Below the pieces are notes generated by a model. It had not been told where the DNA came from. It made no database searches and saw only the letters and a program-made list of their open reading frames with translations. Positions 1 to 13,500 of a stretch of 64,000 nt of DNA are shown piece by piece. The DNA is taken from contig OX465104.1 in assembly GCA_949987565.1 (NCBI GenBank), positions 8,609,680 through 8,673,679 of the forward strand. The letters run 5' to 3'. Position 1 is the stretch's first letter. Each line of letters opens with the position of its first letter. The translations under genes were made by a program, and so were the position numbers. The DNA is from Luidia sarsii. Its lineage: Eukaryota > Echinodermata > Asteroidea > Paxillosida > Luidiidae.

Positions 1-18
1 TGGATATTTGAAGTCTAC

Positions 19-45
19 CTGGATCCGGCTGGGTCGTGGCTTTGC
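19..45 (-). CDS. sdk: Possible 27-nt sidekick microexon after FN3-13
   Basis: Read on the minus strand, a tag acceptor preceded by ctctttc (rev of 46-48 onward) and a gtagac donor (17-18) bracket 27 nt. It would enter and leave in phase 1, matching the phase-1 end of the last FN3 exon, and adds nine residues (GKATTQPDP, then G shared with the next exon). The intron upstream of the acceptor is a polypyrimidine stretch of about 350 nt (the GA tract at 49-410), as often seen before regulated neuronal microexons. It lies where a juxtamembrane linker would be expected. No homology support is visible, so chance is quite possible. Confidence 0.3.
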
Positions 46-48
46 CTA

Positions 49-139
49 GAAAGAGTGGGAATAAGAGAGAGTGAAAGAGAGGGAGGGAGCAGTGAGAGAG
101 AGGAGGGAGTAGAAGAGGGAGAGGGAGAGAGAAGGAGGT

Positions 140-230
<91 letters not shown>

Positions 231-410
231 AGAGAGAGAAGAGAGAGAAGAGAGAGAGAGAGAAGAGAGAGAGAGAAGAGAGAGAGGGAGAAAGAGAGGG
301 GGTAGAGAGAAAGAGATAGAGGAGGGAGAGAGAGAGGAAGGGAGGGAGAGGGAGATACAGGAGGGGAAGACAAGGGCAGGGCAGCAGAGAGTGACAAAAA
401 GGTGAGAGAC
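49..410. repeat. GA-rich simple repeat (pyrimidine tract in the sdk transcript)
   Basis: Runs of (GA)n, GAGAGG and GGGAGG on the + strand, purest at about 60-360. Open frames in it are low-complexity artefacts. Confidence 0.95.
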
Positions 411-1104
411 AAATCTGAGAAGACGACACGCAAAGTGACGCTTGATGTCTACGACCATCACTTGGGCATTAAAAGATGCGAGGGAAGCATGAGTCGCAGG
501 TCTAGAGGTGGTGACTCTAACCAACTACAGGAAATACTGCTTCCGCAGACAGGTGCAGCTCAAATTTAGAGGACTTTCCAGCAGACAATGAACCCCATAA
601 CTGACAGGGAAATTCAGTATGATTCGTGAAAGAACAGCTAAGAAAAAAAATGACTGGACCGAGACTTGAAGCCAAGCCTCTGGCTAAATGCAGCCGTTCC
701 AGTGAAAACCATCTCCGTGCTTTCATCCTAATGCTGGGGATGGTCTATTTGGACAGAAGCACATTGAGCACTGGCAAGCTCTACAAACTACAATCCACCG
801 ACAAGTACAATCAGCGGCTCCCTGATGAATAGCATAGAAAAGCAATGGCCAATCATTATAGGGACGGGAGACCTGCATGCCAGTCCATCCTATGCACACC
901 GGATTAGACGCATTCCACACTCAACAGCACACCAGCAGGTTGGTTGCATTAGGTCTTACGTTGCCTTTCAATTGCACTGTTAAGTCTGAGTTATTCAGTG
1001 TCTCGTGTCTGATACCAGCGATCGGAAGCCGAAAATTCTTCCTTGACTCTTGTGAACTTTTGTGCTCGTATCTCAGCAGGCAGTGGGTTATGCTAGACAT
1101 TGAG
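411..1104. other. Intronic or 3'-flanking sequence without recognised content
   Basis: Searched on the minus strand for the sidekick transmembrane exon and found none. No SINE or hairpin repeat recognised here. Confidence 0.5.
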
Positions 1105-1330
1105 TTTGCTCCTCCCCTCCCTTCCTTTCCACTTCATCCATTTCCCTTTTTCTCTCCCTTTCACTCCCCCTTCCTCCCTCCCTCCTTTTCCCTCCTCCCT
1201 CCCTAACTCTCTTTCCCCTTTCCCTCCCTCCCTCCTTCCATTTCCCTCCCTCTCTTTCTTCCCCTCCCTCTCTCTCTCCCTCCCCCTCTCTCCCTCCCTC
1301 CCTCTCTCCTTCCCCTCTCCTCCCATTCCC
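1105..1330. repeat. CCCTCC/TTCC-rich low-complexity tract (purine-rich in the transcript)
   Basis: Almost pure C/T on the + strand directly 3' of exon w35. It has the opposite strand sense to the other large purine tracts of the gene. Confidence 0.92.
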
Positions 1331-1356
1331 CTTCCTGCTTCCCCATCTGGCCTCAC

Positions 1357-1530
1357 CTGCCGGGGTGCCGCGGAAGTCTGAGGTGGCCTTGGGAAAGCTG
1401 ATGCTCTGCCCGTTCTCGGCCATGATGCGGAACTTGTAGTTGGTGGAGGTCTTCAGGTTGCCATAGGGGACAGTGTAGGAGGAGGCGTCTGGCCCCACCT
1501 TGTCCGTCTGCGTCTCCCACTCTGAACGGC
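1357..1530 (-). CDS. sdk: Exon w35: FN3-13, second half
   Basis: Acceptor cag at 1531-1533, donor gtgagg starting at 1356. Phase 1 at both ends, 174 nt. Contains the FN3 tyrosine-corner strand [12 protein letters not shown] near the end and the linker SDFRGTPA. This is the last extracellular module of sidekick; the membrane span should be in the next exon, which I cannot find between here and the left edge. The 3' flank runs into a CCCTCC-rich tract. Confidence 0.93.
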
Positions 1531-4481
1531 CTGTCAAGGAAGAAGAGGCTCAGTTTATTGTTGACATTCTTTTATTCATCCTTCAGCTTACCCACTGATC
1601 TTCCCTACTGCTTGCCCTTCCCTTTGATCTCACCCTTATCTGTCTATCAGCTTCACTTCTTTGATCCTTTCCCTACTGCTTGCCCTTCCCCTTAATCTCA
1701 CTCTGGTCTGTGTACCTGCTTTCGTTCTCAGTTGATCCCTTCCCTTCTGCTAGCCCTTGCCCTTGATCTCACCCTGGTCTGTCTGTCAGCTTTTACTCCT
1801 TTTACTCCCTTCCCATGGTCTGTTACCCACCTTCCTCCTGGCTGTCTATGATGTAGTTGACCAGCTCTGAGGCACCAGTCTTCTCCGGTGAAGTCCATCT
1901 GAGCCGGAACCCTTTGGGTAGCTGCTCCAAGGTAAGGGACCTGGGAGGGTCCGGGGCTCCTGACAGGAAAGGAACAAGGGCCGAGAGAAGATTGGTCATC
2001 ATACAAAGACCCATCAAGTATCTGAGCGAAAAAACAAGGAGATTCAGAAAAAAGGGACTTTCAGCCTTTTTTTTTTTTTTTTTCAAATTTGATCCAAAAT
2101 TTTTCATCAATTTGTTTGACTTGAATTGAAAAAGCTGAATCCACTTTATTTACAACAATTGGTCGTTTGCATCTGAATGAAAGCGAGGGTGTAATCCCAG
2201 CAATTAATGGCTGAATTGCTTCTGACTGTTGCCTATTGTTGACTATTTGGGAGGCCACCATCTAAGGACTGGTTAGCTGGCAGATGGGAAGAGCGCTGGT
2301 ACGCAAAGCCAGAGGGCTCAGGTTCAAATCTCGATCCATGCAATTTTTTCCTTGCCCTTTTTTTTTTAAAATTTGTTCAAAATTTTCCGGTCAGTGTTTC
2401 ATTGATTTGTTTGACTTTCGTTAACATTTGCAGTCATTACCGGACAGTGCCAATGGATTATGTTGTTTTGGGGGCAAACCTGCTTGTGGGCCGGTGGTGA
2501 TGTTGGCTTCTTGGTACGGTCCGTAGGTCCGCCCCTCGGTCCTGGCCCGAACGCGGAAGACGTAGCTGGCAAACTCCCCCAGCTTCTCCACGCTGTACTC
2601 CAGCAGTGGGCCGTTGATCTCCACAGTGATGGTTGAAATCTCATCTGAAGAGATGAGAGGGAGAGGGGGAGGACAGAGACACACAAAACACATGGTTTAT
2701 TGTTGTTCTTGTTGTTCTTGACCTTGTTGAAGGGAAGGTGAGAAGGCTGCTGGCCTACAAGCCGGTGGAAAGATACATGTACCGTCTAAACGTCTGTCAT
2801 GACTGTGTACTACACTACAAAGTCAAGATCATAGAGAGTTAACTCATGCCTACTCAAGTGTCATGAACAAATCCCCTACACACTGATCTGTCCAGCATGG
2901 CAGTCCTCAGCTCTTCAAACTCTGTCGACCTCAATCTTCCGATCCGTAGTTTTTCAGATACCTTTGGAAGACCTCCATACAGAACGGTATTTCTCACGTG
3001 ATCCCTCCACAAAATGTGGATAGCCATTCTTAGCCTATGGGTATATACCCCCATTGAGAGTCCTTTCTTGTTGTACTATTAATGTCCGAGATTCTGCGCC
3101 ATACAGAAGTACAGATTCTACGGTAACTACAAATAACCTCCTCTTCGTTATCATCTCTCACTGTGGACCTCCACAATATTGGGGCATGACAGTGTACGTA
3201 CCATCAATCGGAGTCATGCTCTCATAGTAGACCTGGTAGCCAGTGACGATGCCACAGGGCAGCTCGGGGGCGAGCCAGGTCAAATTCAGAGAGGTCATTC
3301 GGACCTGGTGGAAGCTGACTGCTGCTGGTATGCCAGGGTCTAAATCGAAAAGGGTCGATGAATAAAACAAGTGGAGAAAAAGGGGGCTTTCAATCGTGAT
3401 TCCAGTGGGAGAGTTGACAGACTGCAGTGTCTGAATAACATGTAAGTCGATATCACTGAGCTGCCAACCTATCTTAATGGAAATTAGGAATACTTCTGCT
3501 AAAAAAAAAGGGAAATCACAGAGCAAACTACATAGGAATACTTGTGTATTTTAAAGCCAAAAATAGGAATCTGTTGTCAAGAGCTTGTAAAAAGTGATAT
3601 TTTTTTCCAAAAAAGAGAGGAATGATTCCTCCAAAATAGGAATGGTTGGCAGCTATGGTATCAAAATGTGCAGGTAGGAAGAGAGAAAAATGCGATGAAG
3701 TCATACTGACCAAATCTCAACAGACACATAAGTTACAGACAAAATTATCAAAAAAAGGGGGGGGGGCATAGTGCCCCCAGCCTAGTTAGTATTGAATGAT
3801 TCCGAATGGCAACCCCCTCCCATCCTAGCAAAGATACTGGACCTGGTTAGCTATTAAGACAAAATGGAAAACTACATGTACACTTTACACTTTCCAGGAA
3901 GAATCTCCTTCAGAATTCAGAGCACATAAAAAATATGTACATTGTACTACACTGAAAACACGAGGGAATCTTTGGAACCCACAGAACCACGGCTTGAATA
4001 CTGACCACTCTTGTCCGTGGTGCCAGTGATCTCGTCGCTGGCCGGGCCATCGCCAGCCGAGTTGAAGCCCAGGACTGTCAGGGAGTACTGGGTGAAGCAC
4101 TTGAGGCCGTCCAGGGTGGCCTGGGTGTCCTGACTGGGGAAGGTCCTGGTGTAGCGGACGGGCGTCTCACGGGCCGTGCGGCTGTCGTTGGGCGTCTCCC
4201 AGTATGTGATCTGTTGGCGGGGAGGGAGAGTTGCTGAGTGCACCTGCCTATGATGGGGTGGTGTAGCGTAAAGACAAGGGTCTCGCAAGGCTAATCCATG
4301 CCAATTCAACCTTCTTTTTTGGGGTATATAACAGATATTAGGAGGGCCAGACGTTTTGATCCGAGCAGGACCTTTCTCAAAGGCAGAAATGTCCTGCTAG
4401 GATCGAAACGTCGTCCCTGCCTAATTTTTGGATATTCGCATCTTGGTCATTTTAAGTCAGAAAGCTATTTGCAACATTTTG

Positions 4482-4512
<31 letters not shown>

Positions 4513-7500
4513 GGCTTGGAATTAATGAAATGCAATCCAAAAGAACTCTTCGGTTGTAGTGGGCACACATCAAGCTGCTGAGAACTAAAAAAAAAAAAAA
4601 AAAAAAAAAAAAAGTTCAATTCCAGACTCCAAGAGACTGTGATCCGTGCCGGAGAGTCTGAGCAATGTCCATGCCTGGGCCACTCACCTTGTAGCCCTGT
4701 AGTCCGCCATTCCGTGCGTCCTCTGGCAGAGCATCCCAGGCAATGTGCAGGGATGATGCCGAGCCCAAGGATCCAAGGATGTTGCCAGGGGCCTCAGAGG
4801 GCGCTGCACAGGGGGGGGGGGGCAAAGAAACATTTGGCAGTGAGTGAGGGGGACAAAGCTTTTCCATAGAGGCAATGGCGCTCTTATCATCTGAGCTATC
4901 AAGCCCTTAGCTGGTTGCCTTCCCAAATAACCAACTTGTCTTTGCCAGGGTAGATTATATTAACCATTGGTTGTTTGCATCTGAATGAAAAGCGGGGGTG
5001 TGATCCCTGGAGAAATACAGCAGTTAATTGTTGAATTGCTTCTAACTAGCGCCCCCACCCCGGCAAAGACTAGTTGACTGAGGGCTGGATAGGTCAAATG
5101 GGAAGATCACTGGTATGCAAAACCAGAGGTCTCCGGTTTAAATCACGGTCCAGTAAAAAAAAAAATTCAATTCGATTAACAATGATTTTGGAAAATGGCA
5201 CGGAAAAGTTTGACTTTGCCGGGACCTTTTTTTTGGGGGGGGGGTGGTTTTTTGTTTGTTTTTTTTTTTTCAAAAATTTTCAAAAGTTGCCTGTCAGTTT
5301 TTCCTTTATTTATTTGACTGATTATCATGAGTAATGATAATTAACAAGAGAGAAAGTAAGAATTACTAGTAAAATAATCCTGCTAGGATCTGAACATCCG
5401 GCCCTCTACATCTTTCCTGTGAACTACTCACTTGCCACACCGACGTAGACAGCGGACACCAGGCTGTAGGGACCCTGGCCCTCGGCATTGTAGGCGCACA
5501 CTTTGACCTCGTAGTCCTGGTAGCGGGTCAGGTCGCGCAGCTCAAAGTCCAGCAGGGCCGGGTCGCTGGTGGCCCGCTCCAGTGGAGTGGAGTCGGGCAG
5601 CGCAGTGTAGGATAGCCGGTAACCCAGCAGGGGACCATTGTGCGTGTCTGCCGGGGGCGCCTGGTTTGAAAAGAAAAACCAAAATTATTGTAGCAAAGCG
5701 ACAAAAATTCAATGAGTCTATCCAAACCCAACAAGGATTGATAATGGTCAAAGGTCAAGTAGATCCTAGATATGGTTTTCTAATACAAAAGTGGTTGAAT
5801 TAGATATCAATTACCCAGATAAGCATGTTTTTAAGCAACAACATGACAAAACTAAAGAGATAGTGGCTCTTTTCAGAGCCACACTCTTTCTGAAAAGTGA
5901 AGTGCAACATGGTGTCACCGCAAACCTTCCACTTTGTATTTCCACCATGCAGACCTTCAAGTCTTATATTATGTGCCGCTTACAGCAGCTTCATATGGTG
6001 CTTAGAGCAGCAGTGTGGAAATGATTGAGGGCTCGGTGTGCTTACCGTCCAGGCAACCCTGACTGACGTAGGCGTGATGGGGACCACTTCTTGAATAGAC
6101 GGTGCGCCGCTAGGCACTGGTGATAGGAAACAGAAAATAGACCAGGATAGATCACATGCATAGTTAACGCCATCCTGACATGTGAGACCTCAAGTGTGAG
6201 CGGGGAAGAGAAGTGTGTCAAGTCTGTACTAAGGCCATATGTGGGGGACGGGTGTCAAGTCTGTAGTGGTCATTTATGGGGAAGGGAGTCTTAGAGTATA
6301 GAGTATGCCAAGTCTATAGTGAGGTCATTTACGGGGAAGGGAGTCTTAGAGTATAGAGGAGTGTGCCACGTCTGTGCTAATGCCATATGTGGGGAAGAGT
6401 GTCTTAGAGTATCAAGAAGAGTTAAAAGTTTGTAGTAAGGCTATGCATGGGTAAGGGTGTCTTCAGAGTAGAGGACCCACAGGACTAAGAAGTCACTCAC
6501 AGGGTAACCACAAAAGGTCTACAATGTCCTACCGTCTTGCTCAGTAGATATGACATCAGACTCCACACTGTAGGGACTCTCGCCGATGTCGTTGTGAGCT
6601 TTCAGTCGGAACTGATATGCAGTGTAGGGAGACAAACTGCAAGAGCGAGGCGAGAGGAAGTCATTCAGATGTTACAGACAAGGCTGGGGACAATTTCTCA
6701 ATGCCTTATCATCCCTCCCATTACCCTTTACCCTTGCAAATCTACAAAAAGCATAGAGCTCTATAAATAAACTAGAGTGCGCACTCCCCTATCAGCGCAC
6801 GGTAGGAACGTGTGCCGACATAGACGCGCATTTACATGTACCATTGCCAAAGAGGGCAACTTCAGCTAGAAGTGCCCGGATGTCAATAGCAATCGCGTGT
6901 AATATGAATGGGGAAAGGTATAGCCAAAAGGTTGCGCATGCGGAAACTAAAATGTTGTAGAAATGGTTTTTAATAATGAAAGGAAAGGCCATCAATACCG
7001 CAAGGGATTGGCGAATTTTAATGTCCTACTTTCTTTTGTAAAAAATTGGGATTAGTTTGCTCCATAGAGATCCATGCATTTGGCCTCTTTGGTAATGGTG
7101 TCGCAGTCCCCTTGTCGGCACGCGTCACGCACTGAGTGCGCACTCTCATTTATTTATAGAGCTCTATGACAAAAAGCGATTTGTAGTACTCATCTCTGTT
7201 GTCCAAAAGCTGAAACCACAGGTTGGAGTTCTTTGTTGAAAGTAAAAGCTTTGGATTTTTTTTTCAAAACGCAGTGTAACATTCAACAACAAAGCCAAAG
7301 GCTTCCTGTTTTCATGCCTTGTACTTTAAAATGGACGACAGAAAGAAAGACAAAGCTGGAGCCTAAGCCGAGTTTTGGAAAAGGCCCCTTGTATCTATAA
7401 TCACAGCAAAGTGCTTGTATATATATACACACACGCTCCCTGGAAAGCACCAGACTACAAGACTGGCCCCACTCCCCCAACCCAGAGATGACCGTCGTCA

Positions 7501-10500
7501 TCCCCCCCCCCCCCCCCCCGACCACCAAGCGCCGCCGTCTCACCGTTCCACGATGAAGGAAATGGCGGCGGGGTCCACGTTGGTGGCGCGGTCCTGGAAG
7601 GATCCGGCCAAACCCTCCTTGATCTGGATGGTGTAGAAGCGTAAGGGTCCGTTGCCGTCTGAGCCGGGAGTCCAGGAGACACGGACCTGCCTGCTCTGGA
7701 TGTGGTCCACGCTGGGCTTGGAGGGAGCAGTTGGAGCGGCTGACCACGAGAAAACAACAACAAATTTTAAAAATAAAAAATGGGCATAGAATCCCTTGGT
7801 CACCGTAGTAATGCTGTCCGTCTTAGCCGTGTGGATGAAGCGTCTTCGGACTATTCAACCGCATGGTCTCAACATCCAGGAGGGTAATGACCAACACCAT
7901 GCAGCTTTCTGATAATCCTTCTTTTGTGTTCACTCCTCCAAACTTCTCTCTTTGATCTTTCCCCCTCTTCTCACTAATCCCTACCCTACTCCTTGCCCTT
8001 CCCTTTGATCTCTCCCTACCAGCTTTACTCTTTGTTCTTTGTTTCTCATCCGTGTCCTATTCACTCTCTTCACTCTTCCTTTGTGTACATGTATCTGTAT
8101 CTGTATCATGTATCTTCGTGTACATGTACATGTAGCTGTTTTGTCACTCTGCCTTTGAGAAAGGTCCTGCTAGGATCAAAATGTCAGGCCATTTTAAAAA
8201 TAAAAAGAGCCATCTTCATGAAACTGAACACCACTCTCTCTTTCTCTTATCAGCTGGTGTACATCAGTACAATGCACTGCTGTGGCATGGATGAGGTCAT
8301 GCCAACCTTCCCTATCAGCCGACAGATAGCATGCTGCTGAGCAACTCAGTCCTATAGACTTATAATAATAATAATAATATCTTAAAATTTAGTGGGCCTG
8401 ACGTTTCGATCCTAGCAGGACCTTTCTCAAAGGTCCTGCTAGGATCGAAACGTCAGGCCCACTAAATTTTAAGATTTACATTTTGGTAATTTTAGTCAGT
8501 AAGCAGTTTGCAACATTTTTGTATATCACCTTAATAATAATAACAAAAACGGCATTTATATTGCGCGACCTGAATCCGGGATTCCTCAAAGCACTTAACA
8601 CAGCTATTAATGCCCAAATTAAATAAACCCAAAATCCAAGCAATTGATTTAAAAAAAATTGATCTTTAAGAATCATTGAAATACTATACATTAAAAAAGC
8701 CATATAAATTCATAACGATTGTTATACGTTAAGACAGCCTAATACATGTCATACAGTGTAGTTTATAATAGCAAAAATACAGATATGTTCATGATTAATT
8801 ACAATTTAAAAAGATGGGTCTTCAGTAATTTCTATATTTCTTCATTTCTTATCTATATCTTAAACCCAAGATGTTCATGGTCTTCCTCAACATCTTTTCC
8901 TTGAATCCTTTCCGTGTTCACTTAACACTCAGTGCTTACTACATCGAGTAGGGCAAACCCTCATTGATTGCACTAACTGCAAAAACTCTGTGGGTCTTCT
9001 TAGAGGTGAACACACAGCAAAGGCTCATTGGAAGCTGTTTGAATAGGGCTGGAAGAGATGCGACTACAATGGGGAAAAAAGCAACACAAACAAAACAAGT
9101 CTGGTTCCCTGACTTACTCCTGTCGCTGGTGGTGTAGACCAGGGCCGTGGCCTCCTGGCCCCAGCCCTTCTGGGTCATGGCGGTCACGCCGAAGAGGTAG
9201 TAGGTGTCGGGGAAGAGGCCGGGGGCCGTGTAGGTCTGGTCCTGGCCCACCTCCTGCGTCTGCTTGAAGCTGTCCGGGAAGTTGTCCTGGACGTAGCTCA
9301 CCTGAGGGGTTGGAGAGATTTAAAAGTGAGTAGGGGGGTTGGGTGATAGATAGAGAGATAGATAGATAGAAAGGGACTCTTTGCATCAATGAGAAAGTAG
9401 AGAAGATTGGTAGATTTGCGTGGTGTACCAAATGGAAGGTTTGCAGTGACACCATGTAAAACACCTCTTTTGAGATGGAGCTTAGCTCTGAAAAGAGCAG
9501 TCAACTCTACCGGCTCTTTTCACAGCCACACTCCGTCTCAAACAAGATGTGTTACATGGTGTTATACCAGAGGGTTAAATGGTGTTGCACCCGAGGTCTC
9601 AGGTTCGCCAATCCAGTCCAATTTCCATTTCTACTTTTAAAAAATTTTGAAAATTTCCTGGTCATTTTTTCCCCCTTGACTTCAGTCATTTGAGAATGTG
9701 AGAGATTCTAATAGTATATCTTCCAGGACTACTAAAACATTATAATACTTGGAAACAATGATGATTCGTAATAGGCTGGTTTTTCTATGATATGCTCCTA
9801 TAAAGACCAGACAAGCCAACTTACCCTGTACTTCTGTATGACACCATTGGGCTCCGTGGGTGGCTGCCATGTGATGGTGGCACTCGTGCTGGTCACTGTT
9901 GGAAACAGGATACCAGTCGGCGGCCCAGGAACTGTAAGCAATAGATCAAAGAGCCAATCTGAGACTAATGGCATAGGTCTGCTTAAGCACCCAAATCTGT
10001 GTAAGTACAATTAAAGATTATTTCAATTAGCTAGGCAAATCTCTGCTTCTTTTAAATCCTGAAATACTCAGATTAAAGTCAAAAGCAAATAAACCATACA
10101 ACAATATGGTTGGTTGAAGAGACTTTTCATGCTACGCATTTTTGCTGGTTTTGCTCATAACTTCAAATATTTGCAAAACTACTTCAAAAGTTTTTACAAA
10201 TGGAAATCTCAAAAATAATTTAATATATAAAAAAAGTAGCAAACTGCTCTCTGACTTGAATGAGCAAAATTCAAATTAAAAAAAAAGTTGAGTGCCATGA
10301 TGCTTAGATCCTAGCAGGACCTTTTCTCCAAGTCAGATCGATGAGGTCCTGCTGGGATTGAAAAGTCAGGCCTTCTATTTTTTAGAGAATCAAAACAGTA
10401 ATACAAAAATGTCACTAGCTCCTTAATGACTTCAAGGGCCAAACTGCAAACCTCAAAACATGTAGAGGGCCCACTTTTTTTTTAGTCTGGCAGATCCTTT

Positions 10501-13500
10501 CTCAATGGAACTCTGCCTTTTGACCTACAATGATGAATAGTATGAAGTAACAGGGCCCCATGCGTCAAAATCTGCTAAGCATGAAAAGTACTTCTGGTGT
10601 AAATAGGATTACAGACCACATAAGGATGCAATCTCAATTGCTTCTGACTTGTTTTCCACTATGCTTTGCTTAGCATGAAACAGAAGTGAAGTTTTGTTTG
10701 GCTAGCTGATTCTACGAATCATGACTTTTTTGCGCTTCAGCAAATTTGGGGGCTTAAGCAACTCCATAGAATTGGCCCCTGGTTTTTCCATGCTAGGAGG
10801 ACAAAGCAGGTAGGCTTGGGGCCTTACACCATCGGACTCTTGGGATTCTAATTTGATGGGGTTGGGTTGTTTTGCTCACCCGACTGCTTGGTTTGGACAA
10901 TGACCGAGTCGCTCTGGGTTCCGTCCCCCATGCGCGTGTAGGCCAGCACGCTCAGTGTGTAGTGGGTGTAGCCCAGCAGGCCGGTCAGCATGGCCGCCCT
11001 GGACTCCTCCCCCGCCACCTCCAGGGATTCCTGCTCCGACTGGGCCCGGCCAGACTGGTAGAGTATCTGCAGAGGGAGTCAAAAGAGAGATGTTCATAGG
11101 GCTGCTTAAACACCAACATCTGCTTCATCACAAAATGTGATGATTCATAAGATCACTTTGCCCAGCCAAATTTCACTTGTGTTACATACTGTGTAAAAAT
11201 GGTCAGAAGCAAGTGACATCGCATCACAGTGTGCTTTGTACTCCTGTTTACATAAGGAAGACTTTTCCTACTAAGCTGATTTTCACGCTTAAAAGCGGCT
11301 CTATGAAATTGGCCACAGGGTCAAATTTCATTACAACAAGATTGCTAGGTATATTTCACTTGGTACTTATTACGTTCAACTTGTATTCAAAGTAGCTTAG
11401 ATTAGGATACGAGTGGGACTTTGGCTGACAACCTAATTTCATTCAGGAAGATTGCTAGGTATGTGTATATTTTTTTGGGTACTTATTACGTTCAACTTAT
11501 ACTCAAAGTATCGGGTGCTTAGCTTAGGATGTATGTGGAACTTGGGCCGGCAACCTGATTTTATTGCTCAAGGCTTTACCTGCCCAAGCAAATTTTGATG
11601 CTTAAGAAGCTCTATGAATTTGGTCCCACCCTTGCTCTGATCTGGGCCCGATTTCACGGTTTTTATACAAATCTATGAAATTTGCACAAAATCAAGGAAG
11701 AACATTTCAAAGAATCCTGGCAAAACCCTGAGAACATCATTGCGAATGTAAAACCACTACATAAATAATACAAAATTTCATAACTGACTAGGGGGGAGGG
11801 AGAGAGGACATGCTTTACCTTGTAGCCGAGTATAGCCCCGTTCTGGTCGATGGGAGGAACTTTGTCCCACGATACGTCAATGGTGAAGGGTCCAGTGGCA
11901 TTTGTTTGGACATTGGTGGGGCCTGAGCTGGGCACTGTGGGCAAAGAGAGAGATTTTAGGATTGGTTGAGACGGAGCATGTAATCTAATCCTTCCGAGCA
12001 AGGGGGGTCTCCATATTCATATCACACCAAGACAACGGAGTTGGGTGTGTGGTCTAAGGGGTAGGAGACCAATAATTATAATCGATATACAAAAATGCTG
12101 CAAACTGCTTAACGACTAAAATTACCAAAATGCAAATCTCAAAATAAAGTTGGTCTCACGTTTCGATCCTAGCAGGACCTTTGAGGAAGGTCCTGCTAGG
12201 ATTGAAACTAAATTTTGAGAATAATTCTAATCCTTAATTGATGGAGGACAGAGGGCTTGGTCAACAGGTTATCGTTTCACTGCTGGGGGTCTTTGGTTGA
12301 ACGTTTCTAAGAAAGTGGTCAGTTTGGAATGGGTCCAGGATGACTAAGTTGAGTGGGCTGTAATTGATGTGCATATGATGTGGCGACAAAATTTAGAGCT
12401 GAGGGTTACTAGCTAAATTGTAAGAGGTCAAGATAGTTGAAGGCCAAAAAAAAAACATGTTTAGCGTACTGCCTTTTGAGGAAAAGGGAAGGAGGAGGCC
12501 CCTTTTTTTCTTTCTTTTATCTAAATGGCCGACCGACCCATTATTTCATCCAACATGTCCAAAACAACTTGCCGGGATATCTTTCCAAGATGGCTCCCAT
12601 TTTTTTTTTTTTTTTTTTCTGTTTTGAAATCAAAAAGTTAACATGTACGTTATAGACAATTTCCATATAAAAACTTTAAAAAAAATATCACGAAATAAAA
12701 ACATTAATTTTTAAGTTTTTGGCATTTAAGAAAGAAAAAAAAAGACTAGAAATTTATGTCTCTTGGCAAACAGAACATAACGCTTTTCCGCATCTGGTTC
12801 TCTTTAAAAAGAAAAAAAAAATTATGAAAAAAAAATTGACATCAACGGGATTCGAACCTGCAACCTCCATTCCTAACCCAAAACGCACGTGCATATTTTC
12901 TGCACAAAGTGTATAGGACATCATTATATTTTTCAAAAAATCATAATAATTCTGAACAATGGTCAATTGCTTCCAATCTCAGGATTTAGAATGTCTAGCC
13001 CAATAGCTAAATGCCCAACAAATTTCGAGACGATTGACCTATGACAAATATGCGTTTTCAAAACACGCATTTTGATGACGTCACGATTGCGTCATGGCAT
13101 TTTGGCTCCGGAGGGTGTTTCTAAACTACATCCCCAATAGATATAATCGAACAAATGAAAAAAATCTTCCTTCGTTGGTCAAATATGCTCAATTGAATGT
13201 TAAATTTGCAAAAGTTTATGACCTCATTAATATTCATGAGATTATGTCACGATCAAATGAGGGCAATTTTTGGATACACCTTTTCCCAACTTAGATATAC
13301 TGCAAAATTGAAATCAAACGAACTTGTACTTTTGCTTTTATTGGAGTTTGAAATTTGCCACTTTAAAGCACTGTAACGTGACACGTGATGACGTCACGAA
13401 GTTTTAAAGACAACTGTGCACATCTTCAACATGGGCTCTATGCATTTGCCAAGTTTGAAAAAAATCCAAGTGTGTTCAATGGCAAAAGTGCCGTCCACAA

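Noticed and set aside
12833..12930. A tRNA gene on the minus strand (GGTTCGAATCC)
   Set aside because: The B box is perfect, but no cloverleaf with A box, anticodon stem and acceptor stem can be folded from the neighbouring sequence. Treated as part of an insertion.
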